The notes below the pieces were generated by a model, which saw only the letters and a list, made by a program, of their open reading frames with translations, did no database searches and was not told the DNA's origin. 9,413 nucleotides of DNA from SKVR01 sp964453995 (lineage in GTDB: Bacteria; Bacteroidota; Bacteroidia; Bacteroidales; UBA7960): the NCBI GenBank assembly GCA_964453995.1, contig CAYVQC010000082.1:1-9413 (forward strand), written 5' to 3'. Within the stretch, counting starts at the first letter, position 1. Each line of letters starts with the position of its first letter. The position numbers and the translations under genes were made by a program. Below are positions 1-5,060 of the stretch, piece after piece.

Positions 1-119
1 AAAAAAGAAACCTTCGGCGAAAAAATCTTAAAATAGTGAGTGAATTTTTAACCCGAAGGTTCAATGCAACCAAAATAAAAAATTATGTCGCATTAAAGGA
101 GGTGCATCGGCAAAGATAA
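1..119 (+). repeat. 119-bp leader repeat, copy 1
   Basis: This stretch is identical base for base to 2613-2731, and both copies lie about 100 bp upstream of a small-peptide start codon. It may extend upstream of the window. It contains an inverted repeat, ACCTTCGG (10-17) with CCGAAGGT (53-60), with a second A/T stem inside (21-26 with 44-49), so a transcript could fold into a two-part hairpin. It also holds AAAGGAGGTG (95-104), a full complement of the usual 16S rRNA 3' end, with no ATG at a sensible distance behind it. Perfect identity between cassettes whose peptide and propeller genes have diverged implies strong constraint or recent gene conversion. No long open frame is present, and I infer a regulatory leader. 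Confidence 0.9.
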
Positions 120-219
120 GCAATTTTGATTACAGGCAGTTGATATAACTGCGCCCTTGAAAGGATAGATAGGGCATTGATTTATTTCGAGTGTAATTAA
201 TCTTTAAAAATTTTGATGT
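1..219 (+). promoter_or_regulatory. Structured 5' leader of peptide gene 1
   Basis: The whole 219 bp before the first peptide gene lacks a convincing gene. After the 119-bp repeat comes a 7-bp hairpin (136-142 with 146-152, G-U closing pair, loop of three). It is followed at once by a GCCC/GGGC pairing (153-156 with 172-175). Both elements recur in the same order before the second peptide gene although the surrounding bases differ. In the hairpin the closing pair is G-T here and G-C there, so pairing is kept. This suggests a transcribed, structured leader or attenuator. The transcription start is not visible and probably lies upstream of the window. Confidence 0.6.
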
Positions 220-483
220 ATGAAAAAGAAAATTCTATCACAACTGTTTATTATAAGCTTTGCCTTTGCCGGGTTGTTTTTGGTGGGGAATAATATGTTT
301 GCTAGCAATTGCACTTCTGGAGGACCTGGTTCTTCCTCATGTAGTGAGGAATGGGAAATAAAAGCTTTAGGGTTTACATTTTCTGGAGGATGTTCGGTAT
401 CGTGTGGTGATGGCTATTACGCTTGTTGTGATGGTGGAAACAGTACTTGCACGTGTCAACAAGCAAGTAATCAGCAGATTTAA
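220..483 (+). CDS. Small exported Cys-rich peptide (NVEALA-like)
   Basis: This encodes an 87-residue protein. Residues 1-4 are basic (MKKK), about 5-23 are hydrophobic, and a likely signal-peptidase site follows N-N-M-F-A around residue 28, so the product is predicted to be exported. The mature part of about 59 residues is rich in Gly and Ser and contains eight cysteines (31, 41, 58, 62, 69, 70, 77, 79), including C-C and C-x-C near the end, which suggests disulfides. The N-terminal style and the neighbouring 6-bladed propeller lipoprotein resemble the NVEALA-type small proteins of Bacteroidales, but the NVEALA motif itself is absent, so family membership is tentative. A terminator follows directly, so the peptide probably has its own abundant short transcript. 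Its function is unknown. Signal, ligand and bacteriocin-like roles are all possible. Confidence 0.75.
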   Translation: MKKKILSQLFIISFAFAGLFLVGNNMFASNCTSGGPGSSSCSEEWEIKALGFTFSGGCSVSCGDGYYACCDGGNSTCTCQQASNQQI

Positions 484-500
484 CTAATATTGGTATCTTA

Positions 501-531
501 ACGGAGGAATTAAGTTTCCTCCGTCCTTTTT
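501..531 (+). terminator. Rho-independent terminator after peptide gene 1
   Basis: A 9-bp perfect stem, ACGGAGGAA (501-509) with TTCCTCCGT (516-524), has a 6-base loop and is followed by CC and TTTTT. It begins 17 bases after the peptide stop codon and ends 34 bases before the propeller start. It would end most transcripts after the peptide, or let through a fraction into the propeller gene. The second cassette has a hairpin in the same place. Confidence 0.8.
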
Positions 532-565
532 ACCATATGTATAACTATTATAGAACCGATTCATT

Positions 566-1711
566 ATGAAATTCAATTTACAAAGCATTATTTTAATAGC
601 CGTAACACTGATTGGATGTGAATATACAAATGAAAGAGAAAATGTATATTCGGAAAAGATTGTTCATATTCCCGAGAATGAAGAAATAATTTACGCATCC
701 AGAATTATCTCTGAGATGAAGATGGTCGAGCTTGAAAAGACTCAAGAATCTTTGGTAGGAGAAATTGTTAAAATAGAATTATCGGAAGAAAAATTATTTA
801 TTCAGGGAAAAAACTATGAGGGTATAAAGATCTTTAATTCAGATGGTACATTTAATAAAACGTTTTCCAATAAAGGTAAAGGTCCTGGAGAGTATATTGA
901 AATTCAGGATTTTATTATAGACTCAGGTAGAAATACTATCGAGATTCTTGACAAAAAGAATAACCAGATCTTTGTATATGATTTACGTAATTACGAGTTT
1001 ATTGAGTCATTTCCTATCCCGGTGCAGTTTGCGTTTAAATTCGTTAAACAAGATAATATTTATTACTTCCAAACGAATGGAACCCAAAACAAAGTAAATG
1101 AAAAACCTACTCATAGTGCAATAATTGCATTCAACAAGAATACATTAGAACTAATTCCGTTGTTTAAAGACGAAACTCAAACATCTAATCAATTTCTTGA
1201 GTTTAGTAATATCTTTTATATTAGTAACGATAGTGAGATTTTCGCATCTTTTGCCTGGAAGCAAGAAATTTATCATATTTACAATCAGAATTGTTTCCCG
1301 TTAATTGTTATTGACCCTGGTGATAGGGGTTTTCCTGAAACTATATTGGAAGGCACACCTGATGATAAGCTGAAATACATATTTTCTGATGAATCAAAAA
1401 ATAAAATAGGTGGTTTTAGATTGCTTTTTTACAAAAATGGAAGTTTTATCCTGGCATATGGAAAAGGTAATTCTATGAATCAATACCTGTATTTTTCTTA
1501 TGCAGATGGTAAAGATACATTTGCTGCTAAAAAGGTTATAAATGATTTGTCACCAATTCCATTGCCTGATATAAGTATTCACAAGGTCATTGGCAATGAT
1601 ATTATTTCGATTATTTATCCTCATGAAATAGAAGACCAGGAAATCTTAATTAATCTTGGGATTTCTGAAGGGGATAATCCAATTTTGATAAAATATAAAC
1701 TTAAGAGCTAA
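566..1711 (+). CDS. 6-bladed beta-propeller lipoprotein 1
   Basis: The product has 381 residues. A short signal sequence ends in the lipobox L-I-G-C with Cys18, so it should be a lipid-anchored envelope protein. The G-K-G-P-G-E-Y motif at about 104-110 follows a strand pair of the type 'IKIFNSDGTF', and repeats of the type 'IEILDKKNNQIFVYD' come next. These are typical of the Bacteroidota 6-bladed beta-propeller lipoprotein families (DUF5128/BF3164-like). Such proteins are commonly found next to NVEALA-type peptides. The molecular role is not established, and binding of the neighbouring peptide is inference from context. The gene is clearly A+T-rich compared with the downstream thioredoxin-like and efflux genes. 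Little similarity to the propeller of cassette 2 is visible beyond the shared fold motif. Confidence 0.85.
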   Translation: MKFNLQSIILIAVTLIGCEYTNERENVYSEKIVHIPENEEIIYASRIISEMKMVELEKTQESLVGEIVKIELSEEKLFIQGKNYEGIKIFNSDGTFNKTFSNKGKGPGEYIEIQDFIIDSGRNTIEILDKKNNQIFVYDLRNYEFIESFPIPVQFAFKFVKQDNIYYFQTNGTQNKVNEKPTHSAIIAFNKNTLELIPLFKDETQTSNQFLEFSNIFYISNDSEIFASFAWKQEIYHIYNQNCFPLIVIDPGDRGFPETILEGTPDDKLKYIFSDESKNKIGGFRLLFYKNGSFILAYGKGNSMNQYLYFSYADGKDTFAAKKVINDLSPIPLPDISIHKVIGNDIISIIYPHEIEDQEILINLGISEGDNPILIKYKLKS

Positions 1712-1767
1712 ATAAAGTAACAAGTTTATTGCAGCATCTGGTTGTAACTAAAAATAATTATCTGTCA

Positions 1768-2409
1768 ATGAAAATCAACCTCAATCTCCTGTTAGCCATT
1801 ATTTTCATTGCCCTTTCCATCTGGCTCAGCTTTTCGGTAAAACAAACCAATGAAAAACTGTTTCAATCGGAAGCCCAGGTAAAGGACTTGGAAAGGGATC
1901 TGGGAATCGGCAAATACCAGCTCGAGATCATGCAGGAAGCCCTGGCACTAAATATAGGCAAAGCCCCTATGCCCACTCGTCTGACAAGTCGTCTGACGAG
2001 TTTCCAAGCTTTTCCCGGTTCCGGTAACGACGGGATAATGGCTCTCCTTTACCTGAAAGCCCACGCCTGCTCCCCATGCAATATGCCTGTAATAGAAGGA
2101 TTAATAAAAACAAGGGCGGGTAGCGGTCATTTTCAGGTTGCATCGCACAGCTCCAACCGGCATTTTCTCCAACCCGTTATACAGAAAAACGGGCTTGCAG
2201 ATACTGAAAGGATACAATGGCTTTCGGATAAACTTTATGATTACCATCAGCCGGTATACGATGCCGAACTGCTGTTCATCGATCCTGGCGGCTTTATCCT
2301 TGGTGTTTTGCCCCTTGAACTTTTGAAGGAAAGAACCTTGTTTGAATCATGGCTGGTGGCCATCAGCAATCCCAACTCGTCTGACGACTCCAAGTCGTCA
2401 GACGAGTAA
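1768..2409 (+). CDS. Membrane-anchored thioredoxin-like CxxC protein, copy 1
   Basis: This encodes 213 residues. The start is placed at ATG 1768, because the paralogue begins with the same M-K-I-N-L-N-L-L-L; an upstream TTG at 1729 in the same frame is less likely. There is one membrane segment (about 7-24) and a charged helical, probably coiled-coil region (25-60). A short linker made of repeat DNA (about 70-79) follows, then a thioredoxin-like domain (about 88-197). That domain has C-S-P-C at 101-104 and a late strand 'LLFIDPGGFILGV' as in TlpA-type redoxins. The usual cis-proline before that strand is not evident. The domain should face the periplasm. Residues 204-213 (SSDDSKSSDE) and the stop codon come from the palindromic element. 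A role in disulfide handling of the Cys-rich peptide or propeller is inference. Confidence 0.75.
   Translation: MKINLNLLLAIIFIALSIWLSFSVKQTNEKLFQSEAQVKDLERDLGIGKYQLEIMQEALALNIGKAPMPTRLTSRLTSFQAFPGSGNDGIMALLYLKAHACSPCNMPVIEGLIKTRAGSGHFQVASHSSNRHFLQPVIQKNGLADTERIQWLSDKLYDYHQPVYDAELLFIDPGGFILGVLPLELLKERTLFESWLVAISNPNSSDDSKSSDE
1975..2000 (+). repeat. Palindromic element, copy A (shortened, in frame)
   Basis: This is a 26-base version of the 34-bp palindromic element inside the first thioredoxin-like gene. Compared with copy B it lacks 6 bases at the centre, exactly two codons, so the frame is kept. It is read as T-R-L-T-S-R-L-T-S. The TAA that follows every other copy is TTT here. It lies in the linker between the coiled coil and the thioredoxin-like domain. 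Confidence 0.85.
2170..2354 (+). repeat. 185-bp perfect repeat in thioredoxin-like genes, copy 1
   Basis: The 185 bp are identical to 4734-4918, third codon positions included, and cover the C-terminal half of the thioredoxin-like domain. The 5' halves of the two genes differ at many positions, so identity is confined to this tract. This looks like gene conversion between the paralogues. Confidence 0.9.
2376..2409 (+). repeat. Palindromic element, copy C (perfect palindrome plus TAA)
   Basis: This is the only perfect copy: CTCGTCTGACGACT, a three-base loop CCA, then AGTCGTCAGACGAG, giving a 14-bp stem, followed by TAA. It encodes SSDDSKSSDE and the stop codon of the first thioredoxin-like gene. 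A hairpin at the 3' end of the mRNA is expected, but no T-run follows directly. Confidence 0.92.
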
Positions 2410-2421
2410 TTCATTCACCTT

Positions 2422-2440
2422 ATTTAGAACCGTTCTAAAT
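2422..2440 (+). promoter_or_regulatory. 19-bp inverted repeat ATTTAGAAC-C-GTTCTAAAT
   Basis: This is a perfect 9+1+9 palindrome 12 bases after the stop of the first thioredoxin-like gene, and is followed by TTTCAATTTT. It could be a weak terminator or a protein-binding operator. Its core, TTTAGAA-N3-TTCTAAA, has the form of the iron control element bound by Irr, a Fur-family regulator of alphaproteobacteria. Whether a Fur-family protein of this organism reads it is unknown. Confidence 0.5.
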
Positions 2441-2486
2441 TTTCAATTTTAACACTTATACCCCCCCTTTATATAATAATATTAAT

Positions 2487-2494
2487 TACATTTG
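2487..2494 (+). promoter_or_regulatory. Candidate -7 promoter box TACATTTG
   Basis: This is an exact match to the Bacteroidota TAnnTTTG -7 box, in an A/T-rich stretch 119 bases before the leader repeat of cassette 2. No TTTG is seen 19-21 bases upstream, so only half the signature is present. If used, the transcript would start near 2500 and carry a leader of about 330 bases before the peptide codons. Confidence 0.3.
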
Positions 2495-2612
2495 AAAAAC
2501 AATTACATTGGTTGCCTGTGACTAAAAAGGGCTATAATCAAAACACCGGAAGAAAAAGGGGGAGGAAAACCGCAAGCCGCAAAACTGCATTTCCCACCCC
2601 GGCCTCATCCTC

Positions 2613-2731
2613 AAAAAAGAAACCTTCGGCGAAAAAATCTTAAAATAGTGAGTGAATTTTTAACCCGAAGGTTCAATGCAACCAAAATAAAAAATTATGT
2701 CGCATTAAAGGAGGTGCATCGGCAAAGATAA
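2613..2731 (+). repeat. 119-bp leader repeat, copy 2
   Basis: This is identical to 1-119, with the same inverted repeat (2622-2629 with 2665-2672) and the same AAAGGAGGTG (2707-2716). Similarity breaks down right after 2731, while scattered structural elements continue. Where identity starts on the left cannot be judged, because copy 1 begins at the window edge. Confidence 0.92.
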
Positions 2732-2750
2732 ATAATTTAACTGATCACTG

Positions 2751-2781
2751 GCAGTTGTTGCAACTGCGCCCATTTTTTTTT
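2751..2781 (+). terminator. Possible leader terminator/attenuator of cassette 2
   Basis: The perfect stem GCAGTTG/CAACTGC with a 3-base loop is followed by GCCCA and nine T. The five-base gap before the T-run is longer than ideal. An alternative pairing of GCCCA with TGGGC (2787-2791) would compete, as in an attenuator. It lies upstream of a peptide gene that itself contains a stop codon, so this cassette may be shut down. Confidence 0.4.
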
Positions 2782-2832
2782 AAAACTGGGCAATTAATTA
2801 AAAGGAATATTGATGTTTTAAAACTTTGATTT

Positions 2833-3045
2833 ATGAAAAAGAAAATTTTATCATAACTGATGATTTTAAGCTTTGCCTTTGCCGGGTTGTTTTTGGTGGG
2901 GAATAATGTGTTTAGTGTTGAAAGTCCTCCGGGACAAGGTGGCCCAGGTGGTAGTGATTGGAAAGATCATTGTGACCCTGTTTGGACAAATGATAATTGT
3001 AAGGTTGGAACGACTGTGCATACGTACATGAAACCAAAAAACTAA
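2833..3045 (+). pseudogene. Second small exported peptide, nonsense codon in signal peptide
   Basis: The reading frame starts at ATG 2833, matching the first peptide (M-K-K-K-I-L-S), but codon 8 is TAA (2854-2856) where copy 1 has CAA. Six bases further on an in-frame ATG (2860) could restart translation to give 61 residues beginning M-I-L-S-F-A-F, which lacks the basic start of a signal peptide. The hydrophobic stretch up to G-N-N-V-F is nearly identical to peptide 1, with 41 identical bases (2867-2907 against 254-294). The mature part shares little with it: only a G-G-P-G stretch and two cysteines. Either this is a broken gene, or reinitiation or readthrough still makes it. It is followed by a hairpin and a propeller gene, as in cassette 1. 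Confidence 0.7.
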
Positions 3046-3074
3046 TAATGTTTGCTAAATAATTAAATAATAGG

Positions 3075-3113
3075 AGGCCATGCCAAGTGAATCTATTTCA
3101 ATTGGTATGGCCT
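3075..3113 (+). terminator. Intergenic hairpin after peptide gene 2
   Basis: A 12-bp stem with one G-T pair is formed by AGGCCATGCCAA (3075-3086) and TTGGTATGGCCT (3102-3113), with an inner TGAA/TTCA pairing in the loop. It sits 29 bases after the peptide stop and 23 bases before the propeller start, the same place as the terminator of cassette 1. There is no good T-run, so it may be an RNA-processing or stability hairpin and not a true terminator. Confidence 0.5.
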
Positions 3114-3136
3114 TAAATAGACATAATTATATTTGA

Positions 3137-4150
3137 ATGAGAACTAAAATTGTAATATTGTTTTTGTGTGCTTCTTTTTCCTGTACCCAAGAAAAAGCAA
3201 TAAACTTTAAATCTTTTAAAAAGGTTGAGACACAAGTCATAGTAGAAGACATCCTTGTTCGGATTCCAGGTGATTTTTTAGTGCTTGACAATTACTTTGT
3301 ACTGATTAACCCAACGGATAGTGATTATGCATTAAAGGTTTATGACAGAAACGATGGCAGCTTCAAGTTTGATGCTGCTATAAAAGGTAATGGTCCTCTT
3401 GAACTTATCATGCCCACAACAATATGGTTTCGAAATGGAATTGAAATTTTCGATATTGCTGGTCAAAAGGTAATCTCCTATGCATTTGATGCTCTGAATA
3501 ATGCGATTAATCCCCAGGGTGAATACAGTCTGGAAACAGATGTATTTATATCTAAACTTATTTCTTACTCAAACTCCGGGTATATTGTCATTTCTGACGA
3601 ATTGCATGGTGTAGTAAACCATCTTAACTCTGGGGGGAAAAGCAGTTTCACTGTATTAGATTACCCCTTTGAAAACCTGTCACCATCAATAGTTTCAAAT
3701 CAATTTAATGGAAACATAAAATTTGATCCCAAAGGACAATTTTTTGCTTATGCGGCTTTTAATACGCCATTTTTTTCCGTACATGAAATAATTGGCGATT
3801 CAATACATAAGCTAAGTTCTAGATTCGTTATGAATCCGTATTATTTGATTTCCGGAGGCGAGTTTCGATGGGAAGAGGAAAAGAACATTAATGGATTTAT
3901 AGATATGACATTGGGATATAATAGATTATATTTGTTGCATTTAAATGTTTTGCAGATTGAAGCTAATAATCGATCCATCAGTTCTATTCCTAATATACTG
4001 TACGAGTTTGATTTTCATGGAAACCCTGTAGCCCGATACTCATTAGATCGAAGAATATTGCGTCTTGCAATGAGTAAGGAGGGGGAATTATTTGGTATTG
4101 CTTTGGATGAAAAGGATAATAAATTCAAAATTGTTAACATACCAATTTAA
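3137..4150 (+). CDS. 6-bladed beta-propeller lipoprotein 2 (TolB-like)
   Basis: The product has 337 residues. A short hydrophobic leader ends in S-F-S-C with Cys16, a slightly loose lipobox, so an envelope lipoprotein is likely. The segment I-K-G-N-G-P-L-E at about 82-89 corresponds to the G-x-G-P-x-E motif of propeller 1, and is followed by strands like 'IEIFDIAGQKVISYAFD'. This fits the TolB-like/BF3164-type propeller lipoproteins of Bacteroidota. It is shorter than propeller 1 and shows little sequence similarity to it, although flanking genes are near-duplicates. The DNA is A+T-rich. If propeller and peptide act as partners, this one would pair with the damaged peptide gene just upstream; that pairing is inference. 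Confidence 0.8.
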   Translation: MRTKIVILFLCASFSCTQEKAINFKSFKKVETQVIVEDILVRIPGDFLVLDNYFVLINPTDSDYALKVYDRNDGSFKFDAAIKGNGPLELIMPTTIWFRNGIEIFDIAGQKVISYAFDALNNAINPQGEYSLETDVFISKLISYSNSGYIVISDELHGVVNHLNSGGKSSFTVLDYPFENLSPSIVSNQFNGNIKFDPKGQFFAYAAFNTPFFSVHEIIGDSIHKLSSRFVMNPYYLISGGEFRWEEEKNINGFIDMTLGYNRLYLLHLNVLQIEANNRSISSIPNILYEFDFHGNPVARYSLDRRILRLAMSKEGELFGIALDEKDNKFKIVNIPI

Positions 4151-4162
4151 TCCTTTTACTTG

Positions 4163-4174
4163 TATCATATGATA
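4163..4174 (+). other. 12-bp perfect palindrome TATCATATGATA
   Basis: This lies in the 175-bp gap between propeller 2 and the second thioredoxin-like gene. It could be an operator or a chance A/T palindrome. The equivalent gap in cassette 1 is only 56 bp and lacks it. Nothing else convincing is seen in the gap. Confidence 0.2.
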
Positions 4175-4325
4175 ATGGTATCAGATGCATAGTTCAATTA
4201 AATTAAGAACCATTACTTGATCCGCAGTAAAAATTGATTATGAATTCAAATCATAGCCAACCACAACCCAATGACCGACAACCCTTTCCTGGTAGTTTAT
4301 AAATTTAAAGAATAGCATACACAAC

Positions 4326-4973
4326 ATGAAAATCAACCTCAATCTCCTGTTAGCCATTATATTCATCACCCTCTCCATCTGGCTCAGCTTTACGGTAAAA
4401 CAAATCAACGAAAATCTGTTTCAATCAGAAACCCGGGTTAAGGAACTGGAAAGGGATCTGGGAATCAGCAAATACCAGCTCGAGATCATGCAGGAAGCCC
4501 TGGCGTTAAATATAGGAAAAGCTCCTGTCCCTACTCGTCTGACGACTCAAAGTCGTCTGACGAGTAACCACACCTCCCCTGGTTCCGGCAACACCGGGCA
4601 AATGGCCATCCTATACCTCAAAGCCTACGCCTGCTCCCCATGCAATATGCCGGTAATAGAAGGAATAATAAAAATGGGAGCGGGTAGCGGTCATTTTCAG
4701 GTTGCATCGCACAACTCCAACCGGCATTTTCTGCAACCCGTTATACAGAAAAACGGGCTTGCAGATACTGAAAGGATACAATGGCTTTCGGATAAACTTT
4801 ATGATTACCATCAGCCGGTATACGATGCCGAACTGCTGTTCATCGATCCTGGCGGCTTTATCCTTGGTGTTTTGCCCCTTGAACTTTTGAAGGAAAGAAC
4901 CTTGTTTGAATCATGGCTCGCACATCTTGGTAGCCCTTACTCATCAGACGACTTTGCGTCGTCAGACGAGTAA
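4326..4973 (+). CDS. Membrane-anchored thioredoxin-like CxxC protein, copy 2
   Basis: This encodes 215 residues and is the paralogue of the gene at 1768-2409. The order is the same: one membrane segment (about 7-24), coiled coil (25-60), repeat-encoded linker (R-L-T-T-Q-S-R-L-T-S, about 71-80) and a thioredoxin-like domain with C-S-P-C at 103-106. The extra two residues come entirely from the longer palindromic element in the linker. Most of the thioredoxin-like half is identical in DNA to copy 1 (185 bp). The tail is SSDDFASSDE. Upstream it is separated from propeller 2 by 175 bp and may be transcribed separately. The likely role is periplasmic thiol/disulfide chemistry for its cassette; this is not demonstrated. 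Confidence 0.75.
   Translation: MKINLNLLLAIIFITLSIWLSFTVKQINENLFQSETRVKELERDLGISKYQLEIMQEALALNIGKAPVPTRLTTQSRLTSNHTSPGSGNTGQMAILYLKAYACSPCNMPVIEGIIKMGAGSGHFQVASHNSNRHFLQPVIQKNGLADTERIQWLSDKLYDYHQPVYDAELLFIDPGGFILGVLPLELLKERTLFESWLAHLGSPYSSDDFASSDE
4534..4567 (+). repeat. Palindromic element, copy B (in-frame linker)
   Basis: This is a full 34-base copy within the second thioredoxin-like gene, with a single T-T mismatch in the 14-bp stem. It is read in the frame giving R-L-T-T-Q-S-R-L-T-S-N, so its terminal TAA is split over two codons and does not stop translation. Confidence 0.9.
4734..4918 (+). repeat. 185-bp perfect repeat in thioredoxin-like genes, copy 2
   Basis: This is identical to 2170-2354. 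The offset between these copies (2564) differs from that of the leader repeat (2612), because the genes between have different lengths. One more substitution lies immediately upstream (C/G at 2169/4733), and differences become frequent towards the 5' end. Confidence 0.9.
4940..4973 (+). repeat. Palindromic element, copy D (stop codon of second thioredoxin-like gene)
   Basis: This is the most divergent full-length copy, with centre TTTGC and a changed left arm CTCATCAGACGAC. It encodes SSDDFASSDE and the TAA stop. It is preceded by TTA, so the symmetry extends to TTACTC...GAGTAA and both strands carry a stop codon here. Confidence 0.85.
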
Positions 4974-4992
4974 TCGTTACCCGCAAGTTATT

Positions 4993-5023
4993 TTTGTAGA
5001 GTTTTAGCAAGTTTTTACGTTTA
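4993..5023 (+). promoter_or_regulatory. Candidate promoter of the efflux operon
   Basis: TTTG at 4993-4996 and TACGTTTA at 5016-5023 are separated by 19 bases, the spacing known for Bacteroidota -33/-7 promoters (TTTG, TAnnTTTG). The second box has one mismatch. Transcription would start near 5030, about 30 bases before the adaptor start codon. Confidence 0.5.
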
Positions 5024-5060
5024 TTTGCGTTGGAAATAAATATGTGCCATTCCTACTGTT

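Larger units (their letters stand above)
2410..2612. other. Intercassette region without a gene
   Basis: These 203 bp together with the leader that follows make about 420 non-coding bases between the cassettes. The region holds the 19-bp palindrome at 2422-2440, a run of seven C at 2461-2467, an A/T-rich tract with the -7-like TACATTTG, and a G-rich/C-rich pair (GGGGAGGAAA at about 2560-2570, TTTCCCACCCC at about 2590-2600) that could form an imperfect hairpin. I see no open frame worth calling. It most likely carries the promoter of cassette 2. Confidence 0.6.
2613..2832 (+). promoter_or_regulatory. Structured 5' leader of peptide gene 2
   Basis: This has the same layout as the leader of cassette 1: the 119-bp repeat, a 7-bp hairpin (2751-2757 with 2761-2767, loop TTG), then a GCCCA/TGGGC pairing (2768-2772 with 2787-2791). 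It differs in having nine T at 2773-2781, straight after the hairpin and GCCCA. Here the hairpin could act as an intrinsic terminator or attenuator. That T-run is absent from cassette 1. Confidence 0.6.

Noticed and set aside
550..565. TAGAACCGATTCATTA, resembling half of the 19-bp palindrome, before propeller 1
   Set aside because: Only one half matches; the second half is too degenerate to call a site.
1729..1767. Upstream TTG start for the first thioredoxin-like gene
   Set aside because: The paralogue starts at the M-K-I-N-L-N methionine, and the extra 13 residues would place polar sequence before the membrane segment without any counterpart.
2533..2538. TATAAT resembling an E. coli-type -10 box
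   Set aside because: Bacteroidota housekeeping promoters use a different consensus and no well spaced -35 box is present.
3128..3135. TATATTTG, an exact TAnnTTTG, before propeller 2
   Set aside because: It ends two bases before the start codon, so the transcript would begin inside the gene, and no TTTG lies at the right distance upstream.
4240..4302. 20-residue open frame (M-N-S-N-H-S-Q-P-Q-P...) before the second thioredoxin-like gene
   Set aside because: Too short, with no counterpart in cassette 1 and no recognisable family or signal peptide.
4702..4890. 62-residue open frame inside the second thioredoxin-like gene, with a near-identical one at 2138-2326
   Set aside because: Its repetition only reflects the 185-bp DNA identity of the paralogues; it is out of frame with the supported gene.
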